Assembly (NCBI GenBank): GCA_004123355.1
Contig: SCHM01000002.1
Coordinates: 4,251,569 to 4,315,568 of the forward strand
Length of the DNA stretch: 64,000 nucleotides
Source: Amphirosellinia nigrospora
Taxonomy: Eukaryota; Ascomycota; Sordariomycetes; Xylariales; Xylariaceae
Direction: 5' to 3'
This document shows positions 46,034-58,564 of the stretch, in pieces (position 1 is the first letter of the stretch; every line of letters starts with the position of its first letter). Below the pieces are notes generated by a model. The model worked only from the letters and a program-made list of their open reading frames with translations. It had not been told where the DNA came from and ran no database searches. A program made the position numbers and the translations under genes.

Positions 46034-48690
46034 TGGAGAGAAATCGAGGCTACGTTATTTTTAATTGCACTTTCACCCCTGGGGCGTTCTGGGGCATGGT
46101 CAAGGTTGGGGTATCGCATACACTACCTACCTTCAACTACTACGCTGTACTATATATACTCTTATCACGATTAGGCGGCCGATAGATATGTAGACTTAGT
46201 TTGACGTAGTCTACTTAATACCTAGCACCAGGCCGCAAATTTAGACCTTCCGTGTGTTGAGTGGTGTTTTTATCGCTTGAGAAAGCGAGGCACATAAAAA
46301 ATAATAAAAAACTCCGATTAAGTCCCGCTTAACGCCCGTGATAGTCCCATCGGACTGCATGGCGCATACTTGGCTATATACCTAGGTATGTAAGGTTGTC
46401 ACTTGCATGAACGAGGACGGGGCTGGCTGGCTAAGCGCCGGAGAGGATGGTATGGGATGGGATAGGTATGGATGTTGTACGCAGCTGAGATCTGTGTCTT
46501 CGTTGGTGGTTTCGTCGGTTTCTTTTGTTGGCTTGGCTTGGCTTGGCTTGGCTGCTTGGCCATGCTTGTTCTATAGCGCCAGTCGTTATTTGAGTTATAT
46601 GCTTAGTTTGCCTCCCTCATTCGATTATTCCTGGGTCGTGACGACCTGCTGTGGCTGTTCTTATTTTACATTTGGTATAGTGGTCGTTGGGTTCCCTCGA
46701 TAATCATCTCTCACCCTTTTCGGTGGCGTTGGGAAAGGCGGCTTGGCTGCGGACCCACGTCAACTACTTATCTGGTTCCTTCAGGACCGGAATCTCGCAA
46801 GGCGTGGTTCGGTTGAAGGGGTTCCTACCCATCTTGTGTGTTGGGTTGTCGAGGTAGGTAGCCTTGGCCTGGTTATGCTTGGGGGTATTACATATTCTAC
46901 ATATGATGTGACGGCCATTTATAGATTTATCATCAAGTAGATCACGCAACTTATAGATTTACAATCGTCTATTTTCAACCTTTTCACTCCGATTTGATTT
47001 CCATCCATATTGCTTTAATCACGGATAGGTCTTAAGTAGAAGAGACCTGCGGGTTTTATGATGTATAGACTCCGGTCCAAGTGTCCATATATCTACTCCA
47101 GCAGTCAGTCATAGGGCGGATACAGCCCCCAACATGTATACATCGTATAGAGCGGCGAGGATGGACGGCCCACATATATGCGTGCGTTGGTACGGGATAG
47201 ACGAGAGGTGCATATATGCCTTATGGGGGTTGTACACAAACAACAACGACGACGACGAGACGTGATTCATGTCTGTGACGTTTATCCTCAGTCAGTCTTC
47301 ATGCGTGTTGGCGTCACTTGCAGCCAACGGCCAAACAAGATAGATGGAAAAAAATATCCTGACGAGGAAGGGAGTGGAGATTTGGTTGAACCTGTCTTAT
47401 GATGGGGGTATGATGCATATGTATGTATGAGTGAGTGGATGGATAGAATGTACGTAAACTTGGAAGCCTGGGGCTATAGGGTCGTGTAAGCGAGCCAAAT
47501 AGGAAGGAATTACCAAGGTGTAGAACTTGGTTACAAGGTGAGCGGAAAAGGTGAGAGGGTAAATAAGTAAGTGCCCAGGTACCTAATGTAAGGTGTGCCC
47601 GGCTTATGCTACAATGTGGCGAGTGTGGGGGAAATAATTGCGTGTCAGCTAGATAGTCCCTTGATACGTATATAGTGTGTCTCATTTTTTTTGTTCCGCT
47701 GGCGCTCTTTTAGGTCTAAGGCGGTAATCTAGACGCGAAGTGGCTGGTTTGACTTAGATTCTGTCTCGGTTGCTTCCTTGTTTATCTAGATTTGTCTCGG
47801 CTGTTCGCCGTGATAATGTTGAAACAGATCCGTATGTATGTCTTATCTGATCAGAACTTTAAAAGAGGGGTTTGCAGAGCCTTGGGGCTGTACAAGGTGA
47901 CATGATTAATTAATCGATGTATTGGATAAAAAAGTGATTAATTTCATATTCTTGTGGTCAAAGATCATGATCACTTCAGATTATGATGTAGAATTTTGTT
48001 TTTACTGATTTTATTTTCCTTATTCGTACCAAAGGGGCTCAGAAAGGTGAAGGATAAAATGGGTATATTGCAAACAATCTAGAGGCTGAAAATGTGGCGC
48101 TTCATGCATCTACCAGCGCGAGTTGATGCGATGCATCCGGAGCCCACAACAACACGGCCAATTAGTGGCCTTTTAGGGGTGGTAATTCTGTAAACTAAGG
48201 CGTGATATGTGTCAGATTTGACCATGACGCCCTTTTAGGACGAGGGCCGATTGGATGATGTATGTCTGAGAGGTATGCGTCCGGTCCGCGTGTTTCATAG
48301 GCGACGCAACCGGACCAAAAGTTCTTGCATCCAGACCCGACCTGGAGCTGGCTGGGCCGAAGTCACCGGGTCATACTTGTCCCTAACGATTTGCCGTAGT
48401 TCGTTTCGAAATAGGAGTCGTCTGTGTGGAGGTGACGCGAGGTGAGGTGGTATTTCGTCTGTATTGAAGTTTGCCACTCGGCATCTACGGGCACAGCCAC
48501 CAGAAAGGGTTTATGATCTACCTGAGTTCTATGTGTAGGTTACTAGCCTCTCTACACACGGGGCTTTCTCGCCGTGGTGAAAACTCTATCGAGAAAATGT
48601 AAGTCTAGGTTGATTATTTGTAGTTTAACAGCGACGTGAAAATAAAAATAAAGGTATATGTTGGTAGGTAGATTAAGAAAAAAGTGTTTC
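46034..48690. other. Intergenic, 2.7 kb, no gene seen
   Basis: No supportable gene. Contains an imperfect TTGGC(N)TTGGC repeat near 46526-46556, one ACCTAGGT palindrome at 46380-46387, and a T-rich part 47680-48060. The 98- and 123-codon open frames here are compositionally odd and lack motifs. Confidence 0.5.
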
Positions 48691-49741
48691 TTACATCATA
48701 GTATATGGTTTCTTCGATTCGGCTTGAATCTCGCTGAAGAACGTGGGCGCCACGGCGTCGAATTGTTCTTTTGTCCATCCACATTTTGTAAATAGGAGAC
48801 CGCAGTGGTTCTCTACTCGATTAGGATTTAGTTAAGTTCATAGTAATAGTATCGATTCTGCTTTGATAGCAGGTGGTGTCAAACATACCAAAGTGCTCGT
48901 GGGAAATCGCATTCATGAGCGTCTGCCGATTCCGTAGCTTTTCATCCTGTGCCCAGTCTCCCAGGGGTAGGATCTCTGTCCTCTGGGCTATATTTCGAAG
49001 CCGGCCTCGACCAGCCAGACGGGGCCGTTGGGTGAGGGGGTAAAGTCGATGTTGTTTTGTTTGCTGAGGTCGCGCCACAGGTTTAGAAATTTGGGACATA
49101 GTTCGGCGTCGCCAAAGTTACCGTCGAAATCAAAGATCTGGATGGCCATCTCCGTCCACTCGAGAAGCCCACCTGGCTTGAGCTTTTCGTAGGCCTGCTT
49201 GAACAAGTTTGGCCAGTCAGTGACACCCCCGGCTAAGCCGCGGGCGTGCAGGAAGTCTATCGACCCATCAGGCAAGGGCCATGGGTTCTCAACATTGTCG
49301 ATGGCAAACTTCACATTGGGCGGGACGGCGTTCGTCTTCTGAATTTTGGATATATCGATGCCGAGGATGTCGGCCTGCGGGTATCTGACGGCCATCTCTA
49401 GGGGCCAGAGCCCCGTTCCGCTGCCGAGGTCCACGATCTTCTCGACATTCAAGGGGATTCGCGTAGCTGTGAGGGCACCGTTTAAGCAGTGTCTGATCAA
49501 CCGGTGTTGGATTTCCATTCGTTGTTGTTCCTTCTCGTCGAAGGGCACAAATATCCGGCCAGAATGGTGATATTTGTGCCCCAGGCCTCGATATATGGTG
49601 GCTCCTCCTCCGCTGGGCCCGCGCCAGAGTCGGGATTGCTCCCGCCTTTGGGGACAGATTTTTTCTGTAGGGATGCATGTTTAGAAACGTGCGAGCACTT
49701 CGTTCGCTCGTCGACGTACTCACCTTTTGCCGAGAGGCCAT
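48691..49741 (-). CDS. SAM-dependent methyltransferase (LaeA-like class I fold)
   Basis: Three exons (49741-49724, 49664-48889, 48812-48691), 306 codons after two missing bases (G at 49579-49582, A at 48993-48995). A disordered N-terminus leads to EQQRMEIQHRLIRHCLNGAL, motif I VDLGSGTGLWPLEMAVRYP, the acidic residue after strand 2 in ILGIDISKIQ, motif NVENPWPLPDGSIDFLHARG and post-motif YEKLKPGGLLEWTEM. This order, with the HxxxxxxLxxAxxT-type helix before motif I, is typical of the large fungal LaeA/TAM-like methyltransferases found in and outside secondary-metabolite clusters. No biosynthetic backbone genes are nearby, so no pathway can be assigned. The last exon ends FFSEIQAESKKPYTMM, fitting the family C-terminus. 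Confidence 0.87.
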
Positions 49742-52700
49742 TCGTTGCCGTCTAGGTCTATACACTTATGATGAAAGTTGATGATTGACTCAAGGCCAAA
49801 ATCTGTTGGAGAAATATGGTTCGATTGGATTCCCTCCTCCTGGGTGGAGATTTATGCGTAATAAGCAGAAGAAAGAAGAATGAAGATTGCTGACACCTAC
49901 TCCATTCCATCACTGGTGGCGTAGAGTGCTACTGTTATGTTATGTATATTCGAAAGGGTTCCCGCCCTTCGATTAGTTTACATTCGCCCTGGTTAGCCGA
50001 TTCACGCATTGGTTACCCGGTATGATGTAGATGATGAAGTGCCACCAAGAGATTTTCCTTAACCGAGGACGATCTCCAAGAATGAGGCCGAGTTGACTAC
50101 CACGACAGCTGGGTCCGAATCTTACTTGCGTACGCACTTCTGCAAGAGGGAATAAGTGTCTGTCACACGTACGTAGGCGTGCTCGTCTATCCCTTATTTC
50201 CTATGCAGGTATCATTGTCATATGTCGTGTTGTTGTGATAGTGTGAAGGTATAAGCGTGGGTGTAATGGGTGGTGGGAATACGAAGCTCGTACAACAAAA
50301 GGTCTGCATCATCAACCCGCGACGAAGGCATTTCTCACGAGTCTCAGACAATGATCAGAATAGCCATAGGCCATGAACCCAGGATCCATATTGGGCTGGA
50401 TCGGCTTTTCACTTAGTCTGGTGGTGACCCGCGAAGCACGCACTTGCAGTCGCACACTCCACGAGCGAACCCCTGGCGAGGGAGGGATCAACAAGCGCAC
50501 GGTGATTGGGCTCGCCGCATGGGCAGATGACGGATCCTTCCTGCGACGGCATCAGACGTGCATCTAGCCTAGATAGTGTGTGCTGTATTTGCGGCTGCGA
50601 GGCAGTTCGTGCATCCCATATCCCAGTCGAAGTATCCGCCTATCCGATCATCCTCTGCCCTACTAGCATCATCGAGGCAGGGCGGAAAGTGGGCATCGGG
50701 GATCTACGCGAGAGTCATCACACAATGTCCGGTCGAGGGACCTTGTTTAGTTTTGTTGCTTTCTTCATCGACCGACGACGGTGCTTGCCGTCCGGCTCAG
50801 GGCAGATCTCGGCTACATTGTTAGCGAATGACTTAGATTAGGGTAGAGTGTGTTCCGCGGTCGCCGCGCACCACTACTACCGCTAGGTGCCTGGGCTAAG
50901 ATGGTTTTTGTGGTTCGTCTTGATGAGACCGAAGGCTTGGCACATACAAAATCGAGTTAGACCAAGCCCTACAGTAATAATGGTGTGGTTCTCTTCCCTA
51001 TTCCCGCACGTGTGCAGATGCCAGGTTTGTTAGAGTAACGGCTCTGCGTCGAGCCAAAATTATGTACCTACGTATCTTCCGAGAATTTCATCTTGGCCAG
51101 ACCATTCTGCCATGTTCTGTTTTCTTTTCCCGTTCCCTTTTTCTTCTCCTTTAACTGTGTCAAAGCGTAGAATGCCTGCCGCACACAATGCTACCTATAT
51201 TGGTTGCACGCTGTCCTACCGTGTTCAGGGAAATCTATAATGATTGAGATTAAATCAGGAAAGCCGATGGCAATAGGTGTGGGAAATTAGAAATGTAACC
51301 GTAGCATCCCATGTGTAGGTCAACCTGTTTCAACCCTGACCCTGCCGCCTCATTGCCGGCAACTCGCTGACAAAAAAGGTCAGCAACACGAGATAATCCC
51401 CCATCCATAAACAAATCGCATCAAGCAAAGGAGGTAACTGCCTAGGTGAGGGCCGGCCATGTAGGGACCGGCCTTGTCAGGGCAACTAGACCGCGGCATA
51501 TTACTCTGGATGGGTCCAAGCTATGGCCTTCTCTCGGCTTATTTACCCCGAACTTCTAGGTACGGCTTCGCCCCGGCACTCATTTCCAACACCAAGCCGG
51601 GTCCTGGTCCTCCTAGCCTCGGCCCGCCCTACTCTAACAGACGAATTACGTAGCCGGCATTCTTCGAACCAGCATCTAGAAGGAAGCCAGATAGTAAGCG
51701 CTTCCGCGTCCTCGCGCAAAATCATTTCTCTTTCCTTTCCCTATAGTGGATCTGTTTCTGTAAACCTCTCTTCGTCTACGCAGGCAAACGGGGTCTGAGA
51801 CAAACACACAACGTCCTGCGGATAACGATATGGTGATATTTCACTCAAGACATGCACATGTGAGGCGGTCAATTCAAATTCAATCTGCATAGACAGTGTG
51901 TCGTATAGGGATCCAAGGTCAAGAGCCGGGGTGGTCAGATCTTGTCCGACGAGCTAAATTGTTACACAGCCCAATATCCTTCCTGCACGACATCCGGCGC
52001 CGTTGGATTATTTATTCGAGTCAAGGTTGCATGGCACCTCTTGGCAGTAATGCGACCTACCTGCTATCCAAACCCCGGACATTCACCTAGCTCGCTGCAC
52101 AGTAAATCCTTTTATTTTTACTTCGGCATATAACGCGGTGCGACGTCGAACATGCATGGCGGATTCAGCACACTGTTACGGCGCTAGACCGTCTAGTTTT
52201 GGATATAGTCGTCGTCACAGTCGTTGTTCTCAAATAACGAGTTCCTCTGTTTTCCTCAATAAGAGCGAGTAAAAGCGAGAGCCACACTGTAGTGCCACGT
52301 CGAAGCCCAGCTCCATTGTGTTGCCGCTGCATCATCTGGAGGGACGGGTTATAGTTTATATCGTGTGATGTCCAATACTCGTGCCCTATAGGTTCGTGTA
52401 GCTGCGCCGCAATCTTGCAATAAGAAGTATGCAGGAAAGTCCGAAGGCGAGGGATGGAATCGTAAATCGGTGAGCACCGAGTGATACATCGCTCATGATG
52501 CGAACCAACGGATCAACTAAGTTGGGAACACAAGGGAGATGGGTGCAGGCCGTCTGCGAATAGACGTTGCCTAGTTGAAACCTGTAATAGACTCAACCAC
52601 CTACCCTCCATCTTCTATCCTCCATCCTCTTCGGTGCATTAGTCTAACTTGGCCCCCCGATCGTAGGAAGCCGGACTAGGAAGCGGGTGGCAGTTATAAG

Positions 52701-53017
52701 TGGAGGTGAGTCTAAATCTCGCCGTCCCACTGGCAAATTTCCCTTTGCAGTAACCGCCTATTTGTTCTCTTGTTTCTGGAAGGAATACTGCGCTCTCTGT
52801 CCATGTTTCATCGCAGGGAGGGGCGCGCAGGGCAGATTTTCTGCAAGACAGATCACACACATGATCCGCTGTCACACTCATATTCGTCATGATGGAGTCG
52901 GAGAGGCGGTCAAGATGAGGAATCGGAATTACGATATCGGACGAGACTCCACGGTCTGGTTTTCCCAAGGAGTGTCTTGCTGAGGGCCATCGGGCCGTAG
53001 CGATCGAGTCCCGCCCA
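49742..53017. other. Gene-poor region, 3.3 kb
   Basis: No gene with recognisable features. Open frames at 50506-50841, 51523-51798 and 52639-52983 overlap each other on both strands and show no motifs. Probably includes the methyltransferase promoter and degenerate DNA. Confidence 0.5.
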
Positions 53018-53735
53018 GTGATTGATGACCAATGGGCCTACGAACCTCATGTCTCAAGAGTTTTGGGACAAGCTCAATCGCCGATATACGAAGATGTGGT
53101 CTGGAATTCACTCCGTGGCACTACTAGCTTCAGCTACTTTCCAATCATAACCCATAGGGAGCGAAGTTCGGACACCGACGGATGCTGCGGTATATCTATG
53201 AGTACGTGGACCACTTTAATCCAAAGAACACGTGCGCCTGCGGACAAAGATTCTTAGCTGCGTGCCACCTTGGGATAGGACGCGAACCGTGAGACTCCGG
53301 AAACACAGGAGCAGGCTGCGGAATGCTTTTACAATGCCGTTTCTTACACCCACCCCCTGTCACCGGACTTCAAGGGGGGGAGATGTTCGAAGAACATGGC
53401 TTTGATCGCAAGTCACGGCGTTTCGAGGGTGACAAGGTACTCATCACTGGGCTCGAGTCGGCGGCCACGGATGTCGCACACGGACTGGCGTCGGGCTGCT
53501 CGGAGGTTCACATGATCGATCTCATGTAGGGCAAGTTGGATTTGCCTCATTTTGGCCTTGGTGACCCTGTTAAGGTATAGAATGGTCGGCAAACCTTAAT
53601 TCCGGAAGGAATTCTCGCTTGATCTGTTTGACAAAGTATTATAGGTCGCGCCGTGCAAGTATGGCTTGCCCAGCCCGATCCGCGAACATCCCCAGACTAT
53701 ACTCCTCAATATAGTGTAACGTCAGCGCCCCTAAA
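53018..53735 (+). pseudogene. Flavin-containing monooxygenase relic
   Basis: Fragments in order but in different frames, with several stops, resemble fungal FMO-like proteins: SPIYEDVVWNSLRG (compare the xPMYxxLxTNxPR region), LRYIYEYVDHFNPK (the YLxxYAxHF region), RFEGDKVLITGLESAATDVA (second nucleotide-binding motif, with the usual GxGxSG degraded to GLESAAT) and later GRAVQVWLAQP. The spacing matches a normal FMO, but long parts are missing or unreadable and both Gly-rich motifs are damaged. Unlike the frame-broken genes elsewhere, amino-acid conservation itself is eroded, so I call it a true pseudogene. A FAD/NADPH-dependent oxygenation role applied only to the ancestor. Confidence 0.5.
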
Positions 53736-54443
53736 TATTGTAGTAGGCAGATCTTTCCATTCTAGAAAGGGATCCGACGCCATCTAGACGCATCGTACAT
53801 CCGTCGAGAGCTTTACTGAGACTGGATTAACGCTTAAAACGGCACGATGCTGGATGTGGACACGGGCATAGAGCTTGCTTACTCAGCGCCGTATCTAGTG
53901 TTCAATGTGGTCCGCACTTCACCTCACGCGATCAATTGTTGGGAGTTTATGACGCCTCTTTGTCGCCGGTATACTACGTACAGACCTCACGAGCGCCGCA
54001 GCCCCGGCTTATTAGGCGTGGGCGCGCGTGGCTATCACCGTAATCGCCGGGCGCGTGGAGATCTCTGAGTGACAGGGCCTGACGAACCAAGGCTACCATG
54101 CGGTCAGATCGGCAGTTTCTTATTCTCATTGATAGCAAGTCGCAAATCCTACACCCGGGAGGCTGCTGTGGCACGCGTTGAGTGGTGGAAGCTAGAATAG
54201 GCGAGAAAATAACTCTAATTGTAAGTATTGAGAAGATAAACTGACCCGAGAAGTATATAAGCCTCTCACACTAAGGAGAGTTACGTCATTGGAAGATATG
54301 GAACAAGAGCAGGCATCGTACGAATGATGTCACATTGATATATTTGTATTGTACTATCATTGATTATGCAAAACTCGTAAATACACTCTCCAACCCTGAT
54401 ATCACATGTATATAGACATAATTTTTACACGTCTCCTTTGCCT
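53736..54443. other. Intergenic, possible remainder of the FMO relic
   Basis: No clear gene. A 73-codon plus frame at 53847 may hold further decayed FMO sequence, but I cannot support it. Confidence 0.45.
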
Positions 54444-56690
54444 TCAGTCAATGACCTTCATGTACTGGTTGGCGAAGACCATAGAGTTGAATTTCTCACC
54501 CAGCTCCCGCTTAGGTGTGGCGCGCTTGGCGGCGGGCGGCGCCGGGACGGGGAAGCGAGGCCGTCCGAAGGGAGCCGGAGCTGTAGATCTCTTGACTCGG
54601 ACTTGTACGGCGAGCTCGAAGAGGTGATGGCACCGTACGCACAATTTGCCGCCCTTGAATGCAGCCGAGGCGGCAGCCTTCCAGACCTCGGAGACATCCT
54701 TAAGCATGGCCTCGGTCCACCATAGTCGGCAGTCGGAGTACTCGGCGACGAACTGCGAAGGGTGCCGTCCTGGATGTGAGATCGGAGAATCTCGTCCTTG
54801 ACGTTCAGGCTCGAGACCTGGTTGCGGTCGATGACGTAGGAGTCGTAGGCACTCAGTGTCTTGAGGATTGCGGAATCGTTAGTGAATGCGATGCCTCCTG
54901 CACGTTTGCGAGGACGTCGGCGTATCCGTAACTCTGCGAGCCCTTGACTCCACCGACACCTTGGATCAGACCCTCCTTTGAAGGTCGTCCGCATAGCGAT
55001 CGTCTTGACACCAGCGTCATGGATCGAGAACTGCGAGAACAGCGTGCAAGTGGACGCGCAGTAACCGTCAAGCACGATGACGATGTTTCGGGGCCGGCAA
55101 AGGGCGTGAAGTTAGCGCGGCTGCGTAGCCTGTGATGTCTGTACCGAAGCCGAAGGTGGCGTTGATGGTGTTAAGGGGGTCATTGAAGTCCCACTGCATC
55201 AAGTTCGTGAACTTGTCACCGAGGATGGTGTGGGGGGCGAACTTGTCGTCGTACGAGGTGAAATGCTTGTTCGACTCGTCGAGGTCGTAGCGCCAGTTGT
55301 ATACTGACTCGTACTGGGAGATGATATCTGCGGATGCAGTGTCCGGATCAAAGTTAGCCGAACTGGCAGAGTAAACTTGCGAGACGGCCTTGAAACCAGG
55401 GCCCTCCCTCCAGCGGCCGAGACCCTTCTTGGACGATATCAGGGAAGAGTTGGCGGAAGAGGTCGTATCCTGAGAAGATGTAGCCACCACCGTTGACGGA
55501 AACGTCGACGACGAGATTCTTCTTCCCGTCCTTCTTGGCGGCTGCAAAGAAGTCCTGGGCTACCTGCTGGAACTCGGAGGGGTTTGCGGGCGAGAACGAC
55601 AACGCGACGAGCACGGCTGTATCCTCGAAGCCCTCACCATCGAGGTAATAGCCAGAGATAACACCGTCACTAGATGCAATCTGTGGCTTGGGGTATCCAA
55701 GCACAGACTTCGCGGCCGGGGTCGGCGTGGGAGTGGGAGTTGCCTGGGTGCGGCTTGCGCTGCCGCTGGCTCCAGGGGCAAACTTGGCGAAGTAGGATGG
55801 GCCGTCGACAACATTAGTCCAGTTGCCCTTGATCCGAGCTACGTTATCGAGCGCTACCGACGTCCCGTTCGCGAACTTGAGAGACGTCTTGCTGCCAGGG
55901 TAGACGTATCTAGAGAAGTGTCAATAACCTGTGATTTTAATCCAGGCGCGCAAGGTTAGGGAGTACGAACCTCGTTCGGCCACCGTTCTGGAAGTAGCCC
56001 TTGGAGCTAATCTCGGCCTCGAACGCCTTCTCGTAGAAGAGGGAGTTCCACGCAGCGTCGGCATCCTGGTTACCAGAAACGGCGAGATCCACTCGCTCAA
56101 GAACTTCTCAGCCTTTTTTCCGTTGATCTCTTTCACAACGGATGCGGTGCCCGGAGACGAGATTACATCACTGTACACCTTGATCTCAGGAGCAGAGCCG
56201 TCCGGCTTGTCGCTGATAGAGACAAGCGCGTAAGGGCGCTGCCATTCGAGGGCATTCGTCAAGACATCCGGGTAACTCACGAAGTGGCCGTCGTGAGCAG
56301 GTCCGAAGACTTTGACGTATAGGTCCTGCTGCCAAGCATACTCGCTGGAATACTTGTCTGCCGTGATGTCGGCCTTGATCTGCTCAACGACACCAAAGAT
56401 GTCGTGGGGCGGGTAGAAGTAGTCCGCAGGAGGGTGCTTCTTGAAGACGTGTCAGACTGCCACTCGAGGTACGGTTTCATCGATTCGATGTATCGTAGCG
56501 CTCCTCCTTGTGGATGGGGACCGAGTTAAGGCACGCATGCGCGACGGTCGCCTCGACGGTAGGAGTCGCCGTGGCGGCGATCTGAGCTGCCCAGGCGGAG
56601 CTCACGATCGCACATGGCTCGGTGGGAGTCTGAGCTGAGGCCATGTTAACAGCGGCGGCGAGCGCCCGCGCGAATAGCAGAGAACTTCAT
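54444..56690 (-). CDS. Secreted S41-family (CPAF-like) serine peptidase, copy 2 (frame-broken)
   Basis: The ATG at 56690 starts a signal-peptide-like MKFSAIRAG followed, in the next frame, by LAAAVNMASAQ. Then come the cap (VEQIKADITADKYSSEYAWQ, QDLYVKVFGPAHDGHFVSYP), a Thr-Pro linker, the protease core (KKNLVVDVSVNGGGYIFSG, compare DLQQNTGGD of copy 1) and the nucleophile region LDGYCASTCTLFSQFSIHD. It ends near VWKAAASAAFKGGK and a Pro/Arg-rich tail to 54444. One intron (55970-55910) is clear. At least five single-base losses are needed to keep motifs in register (for example near 56665, 56490, 56455, 56085, 55440 and 55105). The C-terminal tail frame is uncertain. Family and domain order match copy 1, but the Cys-rich C-terminal domain of copy 1 is absent. 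Confidence 0.75.
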
Positions 56691-57980
56691 GGCGGCTGTC
56701 TCGACGTGATTCTCTGTCCCGAAACGAGTGAAGAGGCGGCGGTGGGAGGGGAGACATGGCGAAATGGCTCGACGCGTCCGTTCGCGGTTTTTCTACTCTT
56801 CTTCCGTTTGCGTCTTCACCCAGGCCAAGCACGCATATTCTCCGAATTAGGTAGGTGACGGCTTATCGCCACCTATAAAGACCCATGCTTCTCCGGAGTC
56901 GTTATCATTGGCCGCGCGGGGATCAGCATGCTGGGTTCTCCATAGATCTGACATGAATAGCTTCATGCTGGGCCGTTTGAGCTGTTTAGCGGAGGCTGGG
57001 CGGCACCTCGGCATAGGAAATCATGGCCACCCATGTTACAAGCGAGGAATTGTGAGTCTCGAACGCCACCTCGTGAAAGAAACCATTATGTTAACAGGGC
57101 AATGGAAGAGCTACGGTATCAGTGTGAGACGTATTTTCTTAATCTAGCACAATTATCTCATTTCATCTTCGACCAAGCTTCGATGCCAAGGCATCTTACT
57201 CCACGCGCTACCTGGCGAATTAATTTCCCAATTCTGCCGATCTTTTAGCAATCGGCACTAATTAGCTGTATAGCGCCAGCCCACGAGGGTCAAAGCAACA
57301 ATTTACGGCCGCAATTGCACTGTTATAGCAGATCTATTGCTGCAGCGCGTAACATTTATCAACACTTATCTCATCCAATTGCACGCCGTATTTCCCGATC
57401 GTCAGGGCAGACTCGGGACAAAGTAAACATACTCCAAATCTGAGTTGGGGAATCCATGCTGCTAGAAAAAGAAAAGGGGTCCTGGCAGCTTGGCTCTCGG
57501 CGGCCTTATTAGGCAGGTTAAGTGTTGTAGCGCATCACACCGTTGAGTGCAAACATGCTCCAACAGGTTTTCATTCAATCGAGATAGAGTAACACGAAGA
57601 CTTCGCCTCAAAGTCACATTGGTATATAAAATTTAGTGTATGACACCATTATATGACGGAATTCTCCGATTCTATTGCCATTTAAGAATAGTACCAGGTT
57701 CTTATCCAAGTAAGAATTGCATGAGACAGGAGGATCAGAGACATATCGCTCGTGAAACAATCCAAAAAAAAAAAAAAAAAACTTCCGACATGAACAGAGT
57801 TGCTGATGAACTAGTATTAGGTACTTAAGTACGTATGTACACGAAGAGAATGACTGTTGCCACATAATGGGCCAAACTCAATGATCGATAATAAGAGAGC
57901 GTATCCGCAAATCAGTCGCCTTTCTCTCAACTTGGACAAGAAATAAGCAACTCATTCCATCAAAAACTGCTGAACTCACT
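56691..57980. other. Intergenic, A-run near 57764
   Basis: About 1.3 kb, promoter side of the second S41 gene and 3' flank of the small secreted protein. An A(18) tract lies at about 57764-57781. No gene seen. Confidence 0.55.
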
Positions 57981-58564
57981 TCACTTCACTTCAATCTCCC
58001 CCGTCGTCATTATTAATCCCTCCAGTATTTCCGTTATTCCCCCATTGATAATAATGATCGTATTTTGCTCATTACCAGGTCGAGAGCAGAAAGTCCTATG
58101 CCCACCATGTCGTCGGCACCAATCATTATTCGAATCTGTTTGATAGAAATAGAAAGCTCTGATTAGCACCTCTCTTATCTTAATCATACTGTCAAAAAGC
58201 TCCCTCGGTATCAACCACCGCTTGATAGGATGATCCGGTGACAGGAGCAAGGAGGCATATACGTGTGCATGATGCCTATAAACTTACCATACGGCGTCCA
58301 ATCCCGATGATGCCCGCCAGGGTTACAATATGGCCGCTGTTCTCGTGGACATTCTGGACGGGGCAAGGGGCTGTAGCGGCGGTGCAAGCCTTGTCGCTCT
58401 GGCGCGGCAGGGTCTCGAGCATTTCGTTGCTCAGCCGAGTTGTCATCGGCAATGCGCTTATTCGCTGCTCGGTCCCCGGCTGCAGCCTCACCTGGTAGTG
58501 CCGCCGCTTGTGCCAGTCCGCTGAGGGCAAAGACTGCCGGGAGAAGGAGCTTGGAGATATACAT
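57981..58564 (-). CDS. Small secreted Cys-containing protein, effector-like
   Basis: Two exons (58564-58288, 58135-57981), 144 codons exactly, no frame breaks. The ATG at 58564 starts a textbook signal peptide (MYISKLLLPAVFALSGLAQA). The pro-region is charged with dibasic sites (AANKR, LHRR) that Kex2 could cut. After LHRR comes a basic, Pro/Gly/His-rich part with four Cys in two similar pieces: ECPREQRPYCNPGGHHRDW and, from exon 2, DWCRRHGGHRTFCSRPGN. The gene ends with a hydrophobic stretch (TIIIINGGITEILEGLI) and IEVK. No family recognised. Length, signal peptide, dibasic sites and paired Cys fit fungal small secreted proteins. A role in host or microbe interaction is only inference. Confidence 0.68.
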
